From the NCBI GenBank assembly GCA_003695555.1, contig RFIU01000013.1, forward strand, positions 1 through 11,968: a DNA stretch of 11,968 bases. The letters run 5' to 3'. Positions 1-7,248 of the stretch are shown piece after piece. Every line of letters begins with the position of its first letter. Position 1 is the first letter of the stretch. The notes under the pieces are model-generated. The model did not search any database and had not been told where the DNA came from. It worked only from the letters and a program-made list of their open reading frames with translations. Position numbers and translations under genes: made by a program. Source of the DNA: Alphaproteobacteria bacterium. Its GTDB lineage: Bacteria; Pseudomonadota; Alphaproteobacteria; Sphingomonadales; Rhodothalassiaceae.

Positions 1-686
1 ATATCATCGACATGGGCGATATTGAGGCCGGTCTCGACATAGGCCGGTATCCGGCCGCGGGCCGCTTCGATGAGAACGCGGCCGGTCGGCGTCGGTCGCA
101 CGTCACGCGGCCCGAGCGGGGTGGAGGGATTGACGATGACGATCGGCGCGCCGTCACCGGCCAGCTCGCGCGCCGCCAGCTCGCCGAGATACTTCGAGCG
201 CTTGTAATGACCGACCATCTCTTCGATCCGCGCCTCGCAGCGCTCATCGGCGATGTCGCCGCTTGAGGGCCGACCGATGGTGGCGACGGAACTGGTGTGG
301 ACGATGCGCTTGACGCCGCCTTTCCAGGCCTCTTCAAGCAGGGCGCGGGTCGCATCGACATTGATCGCGTACATGCTGGCCGGATCCCGCACCCAGAGCC
401 GGTAGTCGGCGGCGACATGGAACACGCCGTCCACCCCTTCAAGCGCCGCCGAGCGTGCGTCCCGGTCGCGCAGATCGCCGGTGACGCGCTCGAGGAACAG
501 CCCTTCGAGATTGCGGGTATCGCTCTCGGGGCGCAGCAGAACCCGCACCCGATGGCCGCGCCGCATCAATGCGCGTACCACCGCCGAACCGACGAAGCCA
601 TTGGCGCCGGTCACAAGAAAGCGTCCGCCCGCCGCCTTTCGATGCGTCACCCGTCCTGCCGGCAGCCCCTCCGGTTCTTTGTTCAC
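1..686 (-). CDS. hpnA: Hopanoid-associated sugar epimerase HpnA (3' end cut by window edge)
   Basis: Extended short-chain dehydrogenase/reductase (NAD-dependent epimerase, dihydroflavonol reductase-like) found in hopanoid loci; the exact substrate is not established. Seen: N-terminal Rossmann loop GANGFVG at residues 27-33, the serine region HTSS around residues 130-133, and the catalytic pair Tyr161/Lys165 in YKRSK, followed by VNPSTPLGPRD and a tract ending in NIAHVDD where the window stops. About 228 residues are present of the roughly 330 usual for the family. I chose the GTG at 686 because AAGGAGG lies 5 bases upstream (698-692). An in-frame ATG at 725 has no ribosome site and would put the coding start inside a palindrome. 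The gene is divergent from hpnC and separated by 126 bp, so the two probably share a control region. Family assignment is firm; the role in hopanoid head-group formation is inferred from repeated co-occurrence with hopanoid genes. Confidence 0.9.
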   Translation of the reverse strand, partial: MNKEPEGLPAGRVTHRKAAGGRFLVTGANGFVGSAVVRALMRRGHRVRVLLRPESDTRNLEGLFLERVTGDLRDRDARSAALEGVDGVFHVAADYRLWVRDPASMYAINVDATRALLEEAWKGGVKRIVHTSSVATIGRPSSGDIADERCEARIEEMVGHYKRSKYLGELAARELAGDGAPIVIVNPSTPLGPRDVRPTPTGRVLIEAARGRIPAYVETGLNIAHVDD

Positions 687-691
687 CCCCG

Positions 692-698
692 CCTCCTT
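692..698 (-). promoter_or_regulatory. Ribosome binding site of hpnA
   Basis: AAGGAGG on the minus strand, separated by 5 bases from a GTG codon (686-684). It is the strongest Shine-Dalgarno match near the 5' end of hpnA and is the reason for choosing the GTG start over the upstream ATG at 725. Confidence 0.7.
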
Positions 699-704
699 GG
701 CCGT

Positions 705-724
705 TGAAACGGATCCGTGTTTCA
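705..724. promoter_or_regulatory. Operator-like dyad upstream of hpnA
   Basis: TGAAAC (705-710) and GTTTCA (719-724) form a perfect 6-bp inverted repeat with an 8-bp spacer. The centre holds a 10-bp perfect palindrome, ACGGATCCGT (709-718), offset by one base from the outer dyad. Size and spacing resemble the site of a dimeric repressor. It lies just 5' of the hpnA ribosome site, in the divergent hpnA/hpnC region, and overlaps a TTGAAA (704-709) that could serve as a weak -35 for the rightward operon. No regulator is identified; function is inference. Confidence 0.4.
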
Positions 725-726
725 TG

Positions 727-755
727 CCATGCGGTGGCACGTGACCACCGCATGG
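727..755. promoter_or_regulatory. Perfect 11-bp inverted repeat in the hpnA/hpnC divergent region
   Basis: CCATGCGGTGG (727-737) is the exact reverse complement of CCACCGCATGG (745-755), with a 7-base loop CACGTGA. As DNA it could bind a dimeric regulator; as RNA it would give a very stable hairpin ahead of hpnC. No U-run follows, so it does not look like an intrinsic terminator. Its right arm overlaps the left arm of the next dyad (752-770) by four bases. Confidence 0.5.
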
Positions 756-770
756 GGTATCGGACCCCAT
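752..770. promoter_or_regulatory. Second inverted repeat overlapping the first
   Basis: ATGGGGT (752-758) pairs perfectly with ACCCCAT (764-770) across a 5-base loop ATCGG. It shares bases 752-755 with the preceding 11-bp repeat, so the full-length first stem and this stem cannot form at once in one RNA. The hpnC start codon lies 42 bases downstream. A leader-switch role is only a possibility; a protein-binding role is equally open. Confidence 0.4.
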
Positions 771-812
771 AGCACGAAGGACGGTGCCCGACGAAGGGGG
801 TTCGCGCGACGG

Positions 813-1712
813 ATGGATCGCAGCACGGCCATCGAAACGCCATCGGGAAAGGGGGCGGGAGACGAGAATTTTCCCGTCGGCTCGCGTCTGATCGCCCGCC
901 GGCTGCGGCCTCATGTCGCGACCTTCTATGCCTTCGCCCGGGCGATCGACGACATTGCCGACAATCCGGCGCTCGATGCGAAAGAGAAATGCGCCCGTCT
1001 CGACACGTTCGCTGCCGTGCTCACCGGCGAGTCCGCCGCCCCGGCGATCCCGACCGCCGAGCGGATGCGCGCCAGCCTTGACGAAACCGGCGTGACGGTG
1101 CGCCACTGCCTCGATCTGATCTCCGCCTTCAAGCAGGATGCGGTGAAGAACCGCTACGCCGACTGGGCCGAGCTGATGGATTACTGCGACCGCTCAGCGG
1201 CCCCGGTCGGGCGTTATCTGCTCGATCTGCATGGAGAGAGCCGGGCGCTGTGGCCGGCGAGCGATGCGCTGTGCAACAGCCTGCAGGTGATCAATCATCT
1301 TCAGGACTGCGGCGACGACTATCGTCGTCTCGACCGGGTCTATCTGCCCGGCGGCTGGATGGCCGAGTTCGGCGCTCGGATTTGCGACCTCGGCGCATCG
1401 AGCGCCAGCCCGGGCCTGCGTCGGACGATCCTGCGCTGTGTCGAAGGGGTGCATGAGCTCAATCGCGCGGCCGAAGCGCTGCCCCTCGGCCTGAAGAGCC
1501 GGCGGCTGGCCGGCGAGTCGGCAGTGATCCTGGCACTCGCGCGTGCGCTTGCCCGAGAACTTGCCCGTCGGGACCCGCTCGCCGAGCGGGTCGAGCTTGC
1601 CCGTCCGCGCTTCCTGATGACGGGTCTTGCCGGCCTGGTCCGGCTGGTGCTTCAACGCTTTGGCCTGCGCATTTCTCGCAGCGGCAGCGCCAGCGGGGGC
1701 GAGCGGCCATGA
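813..1712 (+). CDS. hpnC: Squalene synthase family protein HpnC (hydroxysqualene synthase)
   Basis: Trans-isoprenyl diphosphate synthase-fold protein. In characterised bacterial pathways HpnC converts presqualene diphosphate to hydroxysqualene, between HpnD and HpnE. Seen: N-terminal TPSGKGAGDENFPVGS signature, first aspartate-rich motif DDIAD (residues 46-50) in YAFARAIDDIADNP, and second motif DCGDD (165-169) in NHLQDCGDDYRRLDRVYLP; 299 residues, normal for the family. Start: ATG 813, preceded by AAGGGGG (794-800) at a rather long 12-base spacing. Upstream in-frame GTG 717, ATG 729 and GTG 741 all lie within palindromic DNA and add no conserved sequence. First gene of the rightward operon; its TGA overlaps the hpnB ATG (ATGA, 1709-1712), implying translational coupling. 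The start codon is the only real uncertainty. Confidence 0.93.
   Translation: MDRSTAIETPSGKGAGDENFPVGSRLIARRLRPHVATFYAFARAIDDIADNPALDAKEKCARLDTFAAVLTGESAAPAIPTAERMRASLDETGVTVRHCLDLISAFKQDAVKNRYADWAELMDYCDRSAAPVGRYLLDLHGESRALWPASDALCNSLQVINHLQDCGDDYRRLDRVYLPGGWMAEFGARICDLGASSASPGLRRTILRCVEGVHELNRAAEALPLGLKSRRLAGESAVILALARALARELARRDPLAERVELARPRFLMTGLAGLVRLVLQRFGLRISRSGSASGGERP
1572..1592. repeat. 21-bp near-perfect palindrome inside hpnC
   Basis: GACCCGCTCG (1572-1581) and CGAGCGGGTC (1583-1592) are exact reverse complements around a single central C. Three copies of the octamer CTTGCCCG flank it at 1548-1555, 1560-1567 and 1596-1603. The tract encodes an Ala/Arg/Leu-rich helix near the HpnC C-terminus, so the octamers may merely reflect repeated LAR codons. 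Confidence 0.4.
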
Positions 1713-2938
1713 ATCCGCTCATCGCCGGCTCCCTCACGATCCTTGACCTGACGGCATTGACGGCGCTCGTCGCCTGGCTCTGGCTGGCTTTCTTTCATGG
1801 GCGTTTCTGGCGCGCCGATGAGCTGCTGGAGGATATCGCGCCCGAGCACCTGCCGGCGGGCCGCGCGCCGTCCGTCACCGTGCTGATTCCGGCACGTGAC
1901 GAGGCGGCAACGATCGCCGCCGCGGTCCGGGCGGTGCTGGCGCAGGAATGGACCGCTGAATGGCGCTTAGTGCTGATCGATGATCAGAGCAGCGACGGCA
2001 CCGGCGATCTTGCCCGAAAGGTGATCGAGGAAGCCGGCGCCGGGGGACGCGCAACGGTGCTCGAAGGCACCGCGCTGCCTTCCGGCTGGTCGGGCAAGCT
2101 CTGGGCGCTCGAACAGGGGCGCCGCCACCCGTTTGCCGCGCGCGCGGACTTTCTCTGGCTGACCGATGCCGATATCGTTCACGGCCCCCGACAGCTTGTC
2201 CGCATGGCCGCGCTGGCGCTTGCCGAGGACCGAGCGATGGTCTCGGCGATGGTTCGGCTCCATGCGACGGATTTCTGGGAGCGGCTGCTGATTCCCGCCT
2301 TCGTCTATTTCTTCCAGATGCTCTATCCGTTCTCGCGAGTGAATGCGGGCCGGGCGGCGGCCGCCGCCGGCGGGTCGATCCTGGTTGAGCGTGTCGCGCT
2401 GGAAAGGGCGGGCGGCTTTGCCGCATGGCGCGATGCCCTGATCGACGACTGCGCGCTGGCGCGCCACCTGCGCGGGGCGGGCGGACGACTGTGGCTGGGT
2501 CTCTCGCGTGACAGCCGCAGCCTGCGGCACTATTCGGGCCTTGCCCCCCTCTGGAACATGGTCCGGCGAACCGCCTACAGCGAGCTGCGGTTTTCTCCCT
2601 GGCGACTGATGCTCGCGCTCGCCGGCCTGGCTCTCGTCTTCCTGATGTCGCCGATTGCGCTCATCGTGGGGGCAGAGACGGGTGACGGACCTGCCGCGCT
2701 TGCCGGTGGTTTCGCCTGGGGCGTGATGAGCTGGACCTGGATTCCGAATCTGCGCCATCAGGGCGTCTCACCGCTCATCGCGCCGGCGCTGCCCCTTGTC
2801 ACCCTGCTCTACATGGCGATGACCCTGCATTCGGCGATCGACGCTCATCTCGGGCGCAAGGGGGGCTGGAAGGGGCGCCACTATGGCGGTCGCTCCGAAA
2901 CGGCGGCGGGCGTCGGCCATCGGGGGGTGGACCGATGA
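1709..2938 (+). CDS. hpnB: Hopanoid-associated family 2 glycosyltransferase HpnB
   Basis: Inner-membrane GT2-type glycosyltransferase found in hopanoid clusters; its acceptor and sugar donor are not established. Seen: N-terminal hydrophobic segment about residues 5-29, GT-A core beginning SVTVLIPARDEAATI (residues 55-69), nucleotide-binding DD at 91-92 in LIDDQSSDGT, a metal-binding DxD in LTDADI (153-155), the IDDCALARHL acid region, then two to three C-terminal hydrophobic segments from about residue 297 to 380. Length 409, within the range I recall for HpnB. It sits between hpnC and hpnD, overlapping each by ATGA, so it is co-translated with the squalene genes. The C-terminal end is basic and Gly-rich (KGGWKGRHYGGR). 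In many hopanoid loci hpnB stands next to hpnA instead. Family firm, function inferred. Confidence 0.9.
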   Translation: MNPLIAGSLTILDLTALTALVAWLWLAFFHGRFWRADELLEDIAPEHLPAGRAPSVTVLIPARDEAATIAAAVRAVLAQEWTAEWRLVLIDDQSSDGTGDLARKVIEEAGAGGRATVLEGTALPSGWSGKLWALEQGRRHPFAARADFLWLTDADIVHGPRQLVRMAALALAEDRAMVSAMVRLHATDFWERLLIPAFVYFFQMLYPFSRVNAGRAAAAAGGSILVERVALERAGGFAAWRDALIDDCALARHLRGAGGRLWLGLSRDSRSLRHYSGLAPLWNMVRRTAYSELRFSPWRLMLALAGLALVFLMSPIALIVGAETGDGPAALAGGFAWGVMSWTWIPNLRHQGVSPLIAPALPLVTLLYMAMTLHSAIDAHLGRKGGWKGRHYGGRSETAAGVGHRGVDR

Positions 2939-3831
2939 GCCGCGGGCGATGCGCATCAGACGCCGACCATCGCCATGTCGCGAAAGCGGTGCGCCGCGCC
3001 GGCAGTTCCTTCTATTGGGCGATGCGGCTGATGGCACGGGAACGCCGGCGGGCGCTGTTTGCCATTTACGGCTTCTGTCGGGCGGTGGACGACATCGCCG
3101 ACGAAGGTGGCACGCGCGAGGAAAAACGCACCGCACTTTCACGCTGGCGGGAACGGATCGCAGCGCTCATGGCCGGACAGCCCGGGGAAGACCCGCTTGA
3201 GCGCGCTCTCGGCGAGGCGATCGACCGCTTCGCCCTTGCCCGGGCCGATTTCGAGGGGGTGATCGAGGGCATGGAAATGGATGTCGAAGGACCGCCGGTG
3301 GCGCCTTCGATGGAGGAATTCGATCGCTATCTCGATCGCGTCGCCTGCGCCGTCGGGCGGCTGTGCGTGAAGGTCTTCGGCGCGCCGGCCGATACCGGCC
3401 GGGGGCTTGCCGAGCATCAGGGTCGCGCGCTTCAGATCACCAACATCCTGCGCGACGTCGAAGAGGATGCCCGCCTCGGCCGTCTCTATCTGCCCGGTCC
3501 CCTGCTGGAGCGATACGGGATCGAAACCCGCGTTCCGGGCGAGGTCGTGCGTCACCCGGCGCTCAAGGAGCTGAAGCTCGGCCTCGCCAAGCGCGCTGCC
3601 GCCGAATTTTCCGCCGCCCGCGCGGCGCTGGCCGAATGCAAGGAGGGCGATATGCGTGCGGCGCGGATCATGCTCGAAGTCTATGAGGACCGGCTCTACC
3701 GGATGGTCGGCAGCGGTTTTGTGAGCGAGCCCGGCGGTCGGTTCGCGAAACTGCGTGAGCGCTTCCGCAAGCTTGCCATCGCGGTGCGCGTGATCGTCGG
3801 CGGGCGCGAGCGAGCGAGGCGGGCGACATGA
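2935..3831 (+). CDS. hpnD: Presqualene diphosphate synthase HpnD
   Basis: Squalene/phytoene synthase family enzyme. In the characterised bacterial pathway HpnD joins two farnesyl diphosphates head-to-head into presqualene diphosphate, the substrate of HpnC. Seen: SSFYWAMRLM near residues 24-33, first aspartate motif DDIAD (52-56) in YGFCRAVDDIADEGG, and second motif DVEED (174-178) in ITNILRDVEEDARLGRLYLP; 298 residues, usual size. Starts at ATG 2935 within the ATGA overlap with hpnB and ends in an ATGA overlap with hpnE (3828-3831). HpnC and HpnD here share the fold but differ clearly in the second motif (DCGDD against DVEED), consistent with their different reactions. The D/C assignment rests on motif context and cluster family resemblance rather than alignment, but I regard it as secure. 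Confidence 0.94.
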   Translation: MSRGRCASDADHRHVAKAVRRAGSSFYWAMRLMARERRRALFAIYGFCRAVDDIADEGGTREEKRTALSRWRERIAALMAGQPGEDPLERALGEAIDRFALARADFEGVIEGMEMDVEGPPVAPSMEEFDRYLDRVACAVGRLCVKVFGAPADTGRGLAEHQGRALQITNILRDVEEDARLGRLYLPGPLLERYGIETRVPGEVVRHPALKELKLGLAKRAAAEFSAARAALAECKEGDMRAARIMLEVYEDRLYRMVGSGFVSEPGGRFAKLRERFRKLAIAVRVIVGGRERARRAT

Positions 3832-5132
3832 CCATGCCGATGGATCGAACAGACCCGGTGGTGCATGTCGTCGGCGCCGGGCTTGCCGGCCTCTCGGCGG
3901 CAACCGCGCTCGTCGATCGCTCCATCCCGGTGCGCATCTACGAGGCTGCGCCGCGTGCCGGCGGCCGCTGCCGCTCGTGGCATGACGAGCAGCTCGGCTG
4001 CGTCATCGACAATGGCAATCATCTGATGCTCTCGGGCAATCACGCGGTGATGGCGTGGCTCACGACCCTCGGGGCCGGCGAACGCCTGACCGGACCGGCA
4101 AGGGCCGTCTTCCCCTTTCTCGATCTCGAAAGCGGGCGGCGCTGGACCTTGGATCTGGGGGCGGGGAGATGGCCGGGGTGGCTGTTCGACCGCGCCCGCC
4201 GGATTCCGGATCTTGGCGCATTCTCCCACCTGCGGCTGGTACGCCGCCTGATGCGCGCGGCCCCCGAAACCCCGGTCGCGGCGCTGGCCGGTGCCGACTC
4301 GCCGGAAATGCGCTTCTTCCTGGAACCCTTTACGGTCGCCGTTCTCAATCGCGCCCCTGAAGATGCCGCCGTCGGCCTGTTGCAGCCGGTGCTGCGTGAA
4401 ACCGTGCTGAAGGGCGGTGCCGCCTGTCGGCCGCGGATCGCCCGGCACTCACTCGAAGACACCCTCGTGGTACCGGCGCTTGAGCGGCTGAAGCGGGCAC
4501 AGACGCCGATCCATTTCGCCCGCAGAATCCGACGCATCGTGCGCGAAGGAGGGCGTGTCAGGGCCTTGGACACCGCCGGGGAGCGGATCACGCTCGGCGA
4601 ACGCGATCATCTGCTGCTGGCCGTGCCGCAGCATGCCGCCCGCCGCCTCCTGCCGGCGCTTCCCGCACCCGCCGATGGCGAGGCGATCGTCAATCTGCAC
4701 TTCCGGCTGGCTCATCCGCCCTTCGGGGCGGGCGTCCATCTCTATGGTCTGATCGGCGGTCTGGCGCAGTGGGTGTTCGCACGCGATGCGCTCGTTTCGG
4801 TCACCATCTCGGCCGCCGACGATCTCCTCGACCGGGGAGCGGACGAACTGGCGCGCCAAGTCTATTCCGAGATTTCCCGGCTCTGGCGGCACGACGCGAC
4901 GCCGGCGGCGAACAAGCTTCCGCCCTATCGGGTGATCAAGGAAAAACGTGCGACCTTCGCGGCGGATGCGGATGCCTTGGGGAACCGCCCGGGGCCGCAC
5001 CCGCTGCCGCTAGAGGCGGCCAATCTCTGGCTGGCCGGCGACTGGACCGCGACCGGCCTGCCGGCGACGATCGAAAGCGCCGTGCGCTCCGGTCTGACGG
5101 CTGCCCGCCACATTGCCGCCGATTTGCGGTGA
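3828..5132 (+). CDS. hpnE: Hydroxysqualene dehydroxylase HpnE (FAD-dependent)
   Basis: Amine oxidase/phytoene desaturase-like flavoprotein. In the HpnCDE pathway it reduces hydroxysqualene to squalene. Seen: dinucleotide-binding motif GAGLAG (residues 16-21) in VHVVGAGLAGLSAATAL, acidic end of the second strand at about Glu39 in IYEAAPRAGGRCRSW, DNGNHLMLSGNH substrate-domain motif, and C-terminal FAD motif LAGDWTATGLPATIESAV about 30 residues from the end. 434 residues, normal length. Start ATG 3828 overlaps the hpnD stop; the nearby in-frame ATG 3834 and ATG 3840 are also possible but the coupled first ATG is preferred. It closes the four-gene overlapping block; shc follows after 125 bp. Confidence 0.94.
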   Translation: MTMPMDRTDPVVHVVGAGLAGLSAATALVDRSIPVRIYEAAPRAGGRCRSWHDEQLGCVIDNGNHLMLSGNHAVMAWLTTLGAGERLTGPARAVFPFLDLESGRRWTLDLGAGRWPGWLFDRARRIPDLGAFSHLRLVRRLMRAAPETPVAALAGADSPEMRFFLEPFTVAVLNRAPEDAAVGLLQPVLRETVLKGGAACRPRIARHSLEDTLVVPALERLKRAQTPIHFARRIRRIVREGGRVRALDTAGERITLGERDHLLLAVPQHAARRLLPALPAPADGEAIVNLHFRLAHPPFGAGVHLYGLIGGLAQWVFARDALVSVTISAADDLLDRGADELARQVYSEISRLWRHDATPAANKLPPYRVIKEKRATFAADADALGNRPGPHPLPLEAANLWLAGDWTATGLPATIESAVRSGLTAARHIAADLR

Positions 5133-5257
5133 GACAAGCGCCGAAGAGAAGACACGAACGAACGAATCCGCTAGGAATGGCGCCGAAACGGACAGGCCCG
5201 TGGCCCTGAACCGCGCACGACAGGCGCGGACGAGCATCTGGGAGGACGTAAAGGACC
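5133..5257 (+). other. hpnE-shc spacer with a GC-rich hairpin
   Basis: 125 bp without a gene, the only sizeable gap in the rightward operon. CCGCGC (5211-5216) and GCGCGG (5224-5229) form a perfect 6-bp stem with a 7-base loop. No U-run follows, so it is not a recognisable terminator. I see no convincing -35/-10 pair. Upstream of the shc ATG are GGGAGGA (5239-5245; 12-base spacing) and AAGGA (5251-5255; 2-base spacing), neither ideally placed, so shc translation may depend on leader structure. Confidence 0.4.
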
Positions 5258-7207
5258 ATGGACGCGAGCATTCAGGAGACGAACCGGGAGACCTTCGATG
5301 CGCATCTCGAGCAGGTCATCGCGGAGGCGCGTGAGGGGCTGAAGCGCCGCCAGCGTGATGACGGTCATTTCCTCTTCGATCTCGAAGCGGATGCGACGAT
5401 CCCGGCCGAATACATCTTCCTCAATCACTATCTCGACGAACGCGAGCCGGAGCTCGAGGAGCGGCTGGCCCGCTATCTGCGCAGCATCCAGGATGCCGAC
5501 GGCGGCTGGCCGCTGTTCCATCGCGGGCCGGCCGACCTGTCGGCAACCGTCAAGGCCTATTATGCGCTGAAGATGGTCGGCGACGATCCCGAGGCCCCGC
5601 ACATGCGCCGTGCCCGCAATCTCGTCCTTTCGATGGGCGGCGCCGAGCGCAGCAATGTCTTCACCCGATATGCGCTGGCTCTTTTCGGCGAGGTTCCCTG
5701 GAAGGCGGTGCCGGTCATGCCGGTTGAGCTGATGCTGATGCCGCGCTGGTTTCCGGTCACCATCTGGCGGATGTCCTACTGGTCGCGCACGGTGATCGCA
5801 CCGCTGCTGATCCTCGCCGCGCTGAAGCCGAAGGCGATCAACCCGACCGGAGCGACGATCCGCGAACTCTTCCGCCGGGATCCCGACATTATCGACGACT
5901 GGCAACAGAATCCGGGCGGGGGCTGGATCGGGCGCTTCTTCCTCGGCCTCGACCGGGTGCTGCGGGTCGTCGAGCCGCACTTCCCCAAGGGCAGCCGTCG
6001 GCGAGCGATGAAGGCGGCGGAGGACTTCTTCATCGCGCGCCTGAACGGTGAGGATGGTCTCGGCGCGATCTTTCCGGCGATGGCGAATTCCGTGATGGCG
6101 ATGGAGGCGCTCGGCTATCCGAAGGACGATCCGCGTCTCGTCACCGCCAAGAAGTCGATCCGTCTGCTGGTCACCCCCGGCGAGGGAGAGACCTTCGTCC
6201 AGCCCTGCGTCTCGCCGATCTGGGATACCGGGCTTGCCGCCCATGCGCTGATGGAAGCAGGAGAGGCGCCGGCGTCTCCTGTCGTGAAAAGGGCGACGGA
6301 CTGGCTGAAGTCGAAGCAGATTCTGGATGTCAAGGGCGACTGGGCGGTGAACGCCCCGGATCTCGAGCCAGGTGGCTGGGCCTTCCAGTATGCCAATGAC
6401 TATTACCCCGATGTCGATGACACGGCGGTGGTCGCGATGGCGCTGCATCGCACCCAGAATCCGGAATATGACGAAAACATCGATCGCGCTGCGAAATGGA
6501 TCGAGGGGATGCAGTCCTCGAACGGCGGCTGGGGCGCCTTCGATATCGACAATGACGACGACTATCTGAACTACATTCCCTTCGCCGATCATGGCGCCCT
6601 TCTCGATCCGCCGACCGAAGACGTCTCGGCGCGTTGTCTGTCGTTCCTCGCCCAGCTCGGCCGCCGCCGCGACCATCCGGCGGTCTCGCGCGCCATCACC
6701 TATCTGAAGAAGACGCAGCAGCCGGACGGCAGCTGGTACGGCCGCTGGGGGACCAATTACATCTATGGTACCTGGTCGGTGCTTTCCGCCCTCAATGCGG
6801 TCGGTGAGGACATGCAGGCCCCTCATGTGCGCCGGGCCGTCGAATGGTTGCTCGCCCGACAGAACGAGGACGGCGGCTGGGGGGAATCCGGCGAAAGTTA
6901 CTGGGAAGAAAAGCGGGACCAGCCGGCGCCTTCCACCGCCTCGCAGACCGCCTGGGCGCTGCTCGCCCTGATGGCGGCCGGAGAGGTCGCCCATCCGGCG
7001 GTTCGCCGTGGTGTCGAATGGCTGCTTGCCCAGCCGCGCGAAGACAACGGCGATCGCTGGGTCGAGCCCTGGTACACCGCGGTCGGCTTTCCGCGTGTCT
7101 TCTATCTGCGCTATCATGGCTATGCGGCCTATTTTCCGCTCTGGGCGCTGGCCCGCTATCGCCGTCTGCGCCAAGCCAATGAGAAGAAGGTCGCCTGGGG
7201 GATCTAG
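5258..7207 (+). CDS. shc: Squalene-hopene cyclase
   Basis: Class II terpene cyclase (HpnF) that cyclises squalene to hopene/hopanol at the membrane; committed step of hopanoid synthesis. Seen: catalytic DVDDT at residues 385-389 (the DxDD proton-donor motif); QW-type repeats including QDADGGW, QSSNGGW, QPDGSWYGRWG and QNEDGGWGESGESY; N-terminal GHFLFDLEADATIPAEY; STASQTAWALLAL; and C-terminal GFPRVFYLRYHGYAAYFPLWAL. 649 residues, typical for a proteobacterial enzyme. DPPTEDVSARC has Asp455 where the Alicyclobacillus enzyme has Asp447, and Arg459 where that enzyme has His451. The start at ATG 5258 gives the expected N-terminus, though the ribosome sites are not ideally spaced. Same strand as hpnCBDE and probably cotranscribed; a long antisense open frame here is a codon-bias shadow. 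Confidence 0.97.
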   Translation: MDASIQETNRETFDAHLEQVIAEAREGLKRRQRDDGHFLFDLEADATIPAEYIFLNHYLDEREPELEERLARYLRSIQDADGGWPLFHRGPADLSATVKAYYALKMVGDDPEAPHMRRARNLVLSMGGAERSNVFTRYALALFGEVPWKAVPVMPVELMLMPRWFPVTIWRMSYWSRTVIAPLLILAALKPKAINPTGATIRELFRRDPDIIDDWQQNPGGGWIGRFFLGLDRVLRVVEPHFPKGSRRRAMKAAEDFFIARLNGEDGLGAIFPAMANSVMAMEALGYPKDDPRLVTAKKSIRLLVTPGEGETFVQPCVSPIWDTGLAAHALMEAGEAPASPVVKRATDWLKSKQILDVKGDWAVNAPDLEPGGWAFQYANDYYPDVDDTAVVAMALHRTQNPEYDENIDRAAKWIEGMQSSNGGWGAFDIDNDDDYLNYIPFADHGALLDPPTEDVSARCLSFLAQLGRRRDHPAVSRAITYLKKTQQPDGSWYGRWGTNYIYGTWSVLSALNAVGEDMQAPHVRRAVEWLLARQNEDGGWGESGESYWEEKRDQPAPSTASQTAWALLALMAAGEVAHPAVRRGVEWLLAQPREDNGDRWVEPWYTAVGFPRVFYLRYHGYAAYFPLWALARYRRLRQANEKKVAWGI

Positions 7208-7248
7208 GCCCTTATCATGGCATCCGCCACGCGCAGGGGAAAAGACGC

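Noticed and set aside
727..755. Inverted repeat as an intrinsic terminator
   Set aside because: No T-run follows on either strand, and it lies between divergent 5' ends where no terminator is expected.
717..812. Longer HpnC with starts at 717, 729 or 741
   Set aside because: The added residues are Arg-rich and not family-like, and these starts lie in the palindromic control region without ribosome sites.
687..812. EcfG-type (GGAAC-N16/17-CGTT) stress promoter for the hopanoid operon
   Set aside because: I looked for this pattern in the divergent region on both strands and found no acceptable match.
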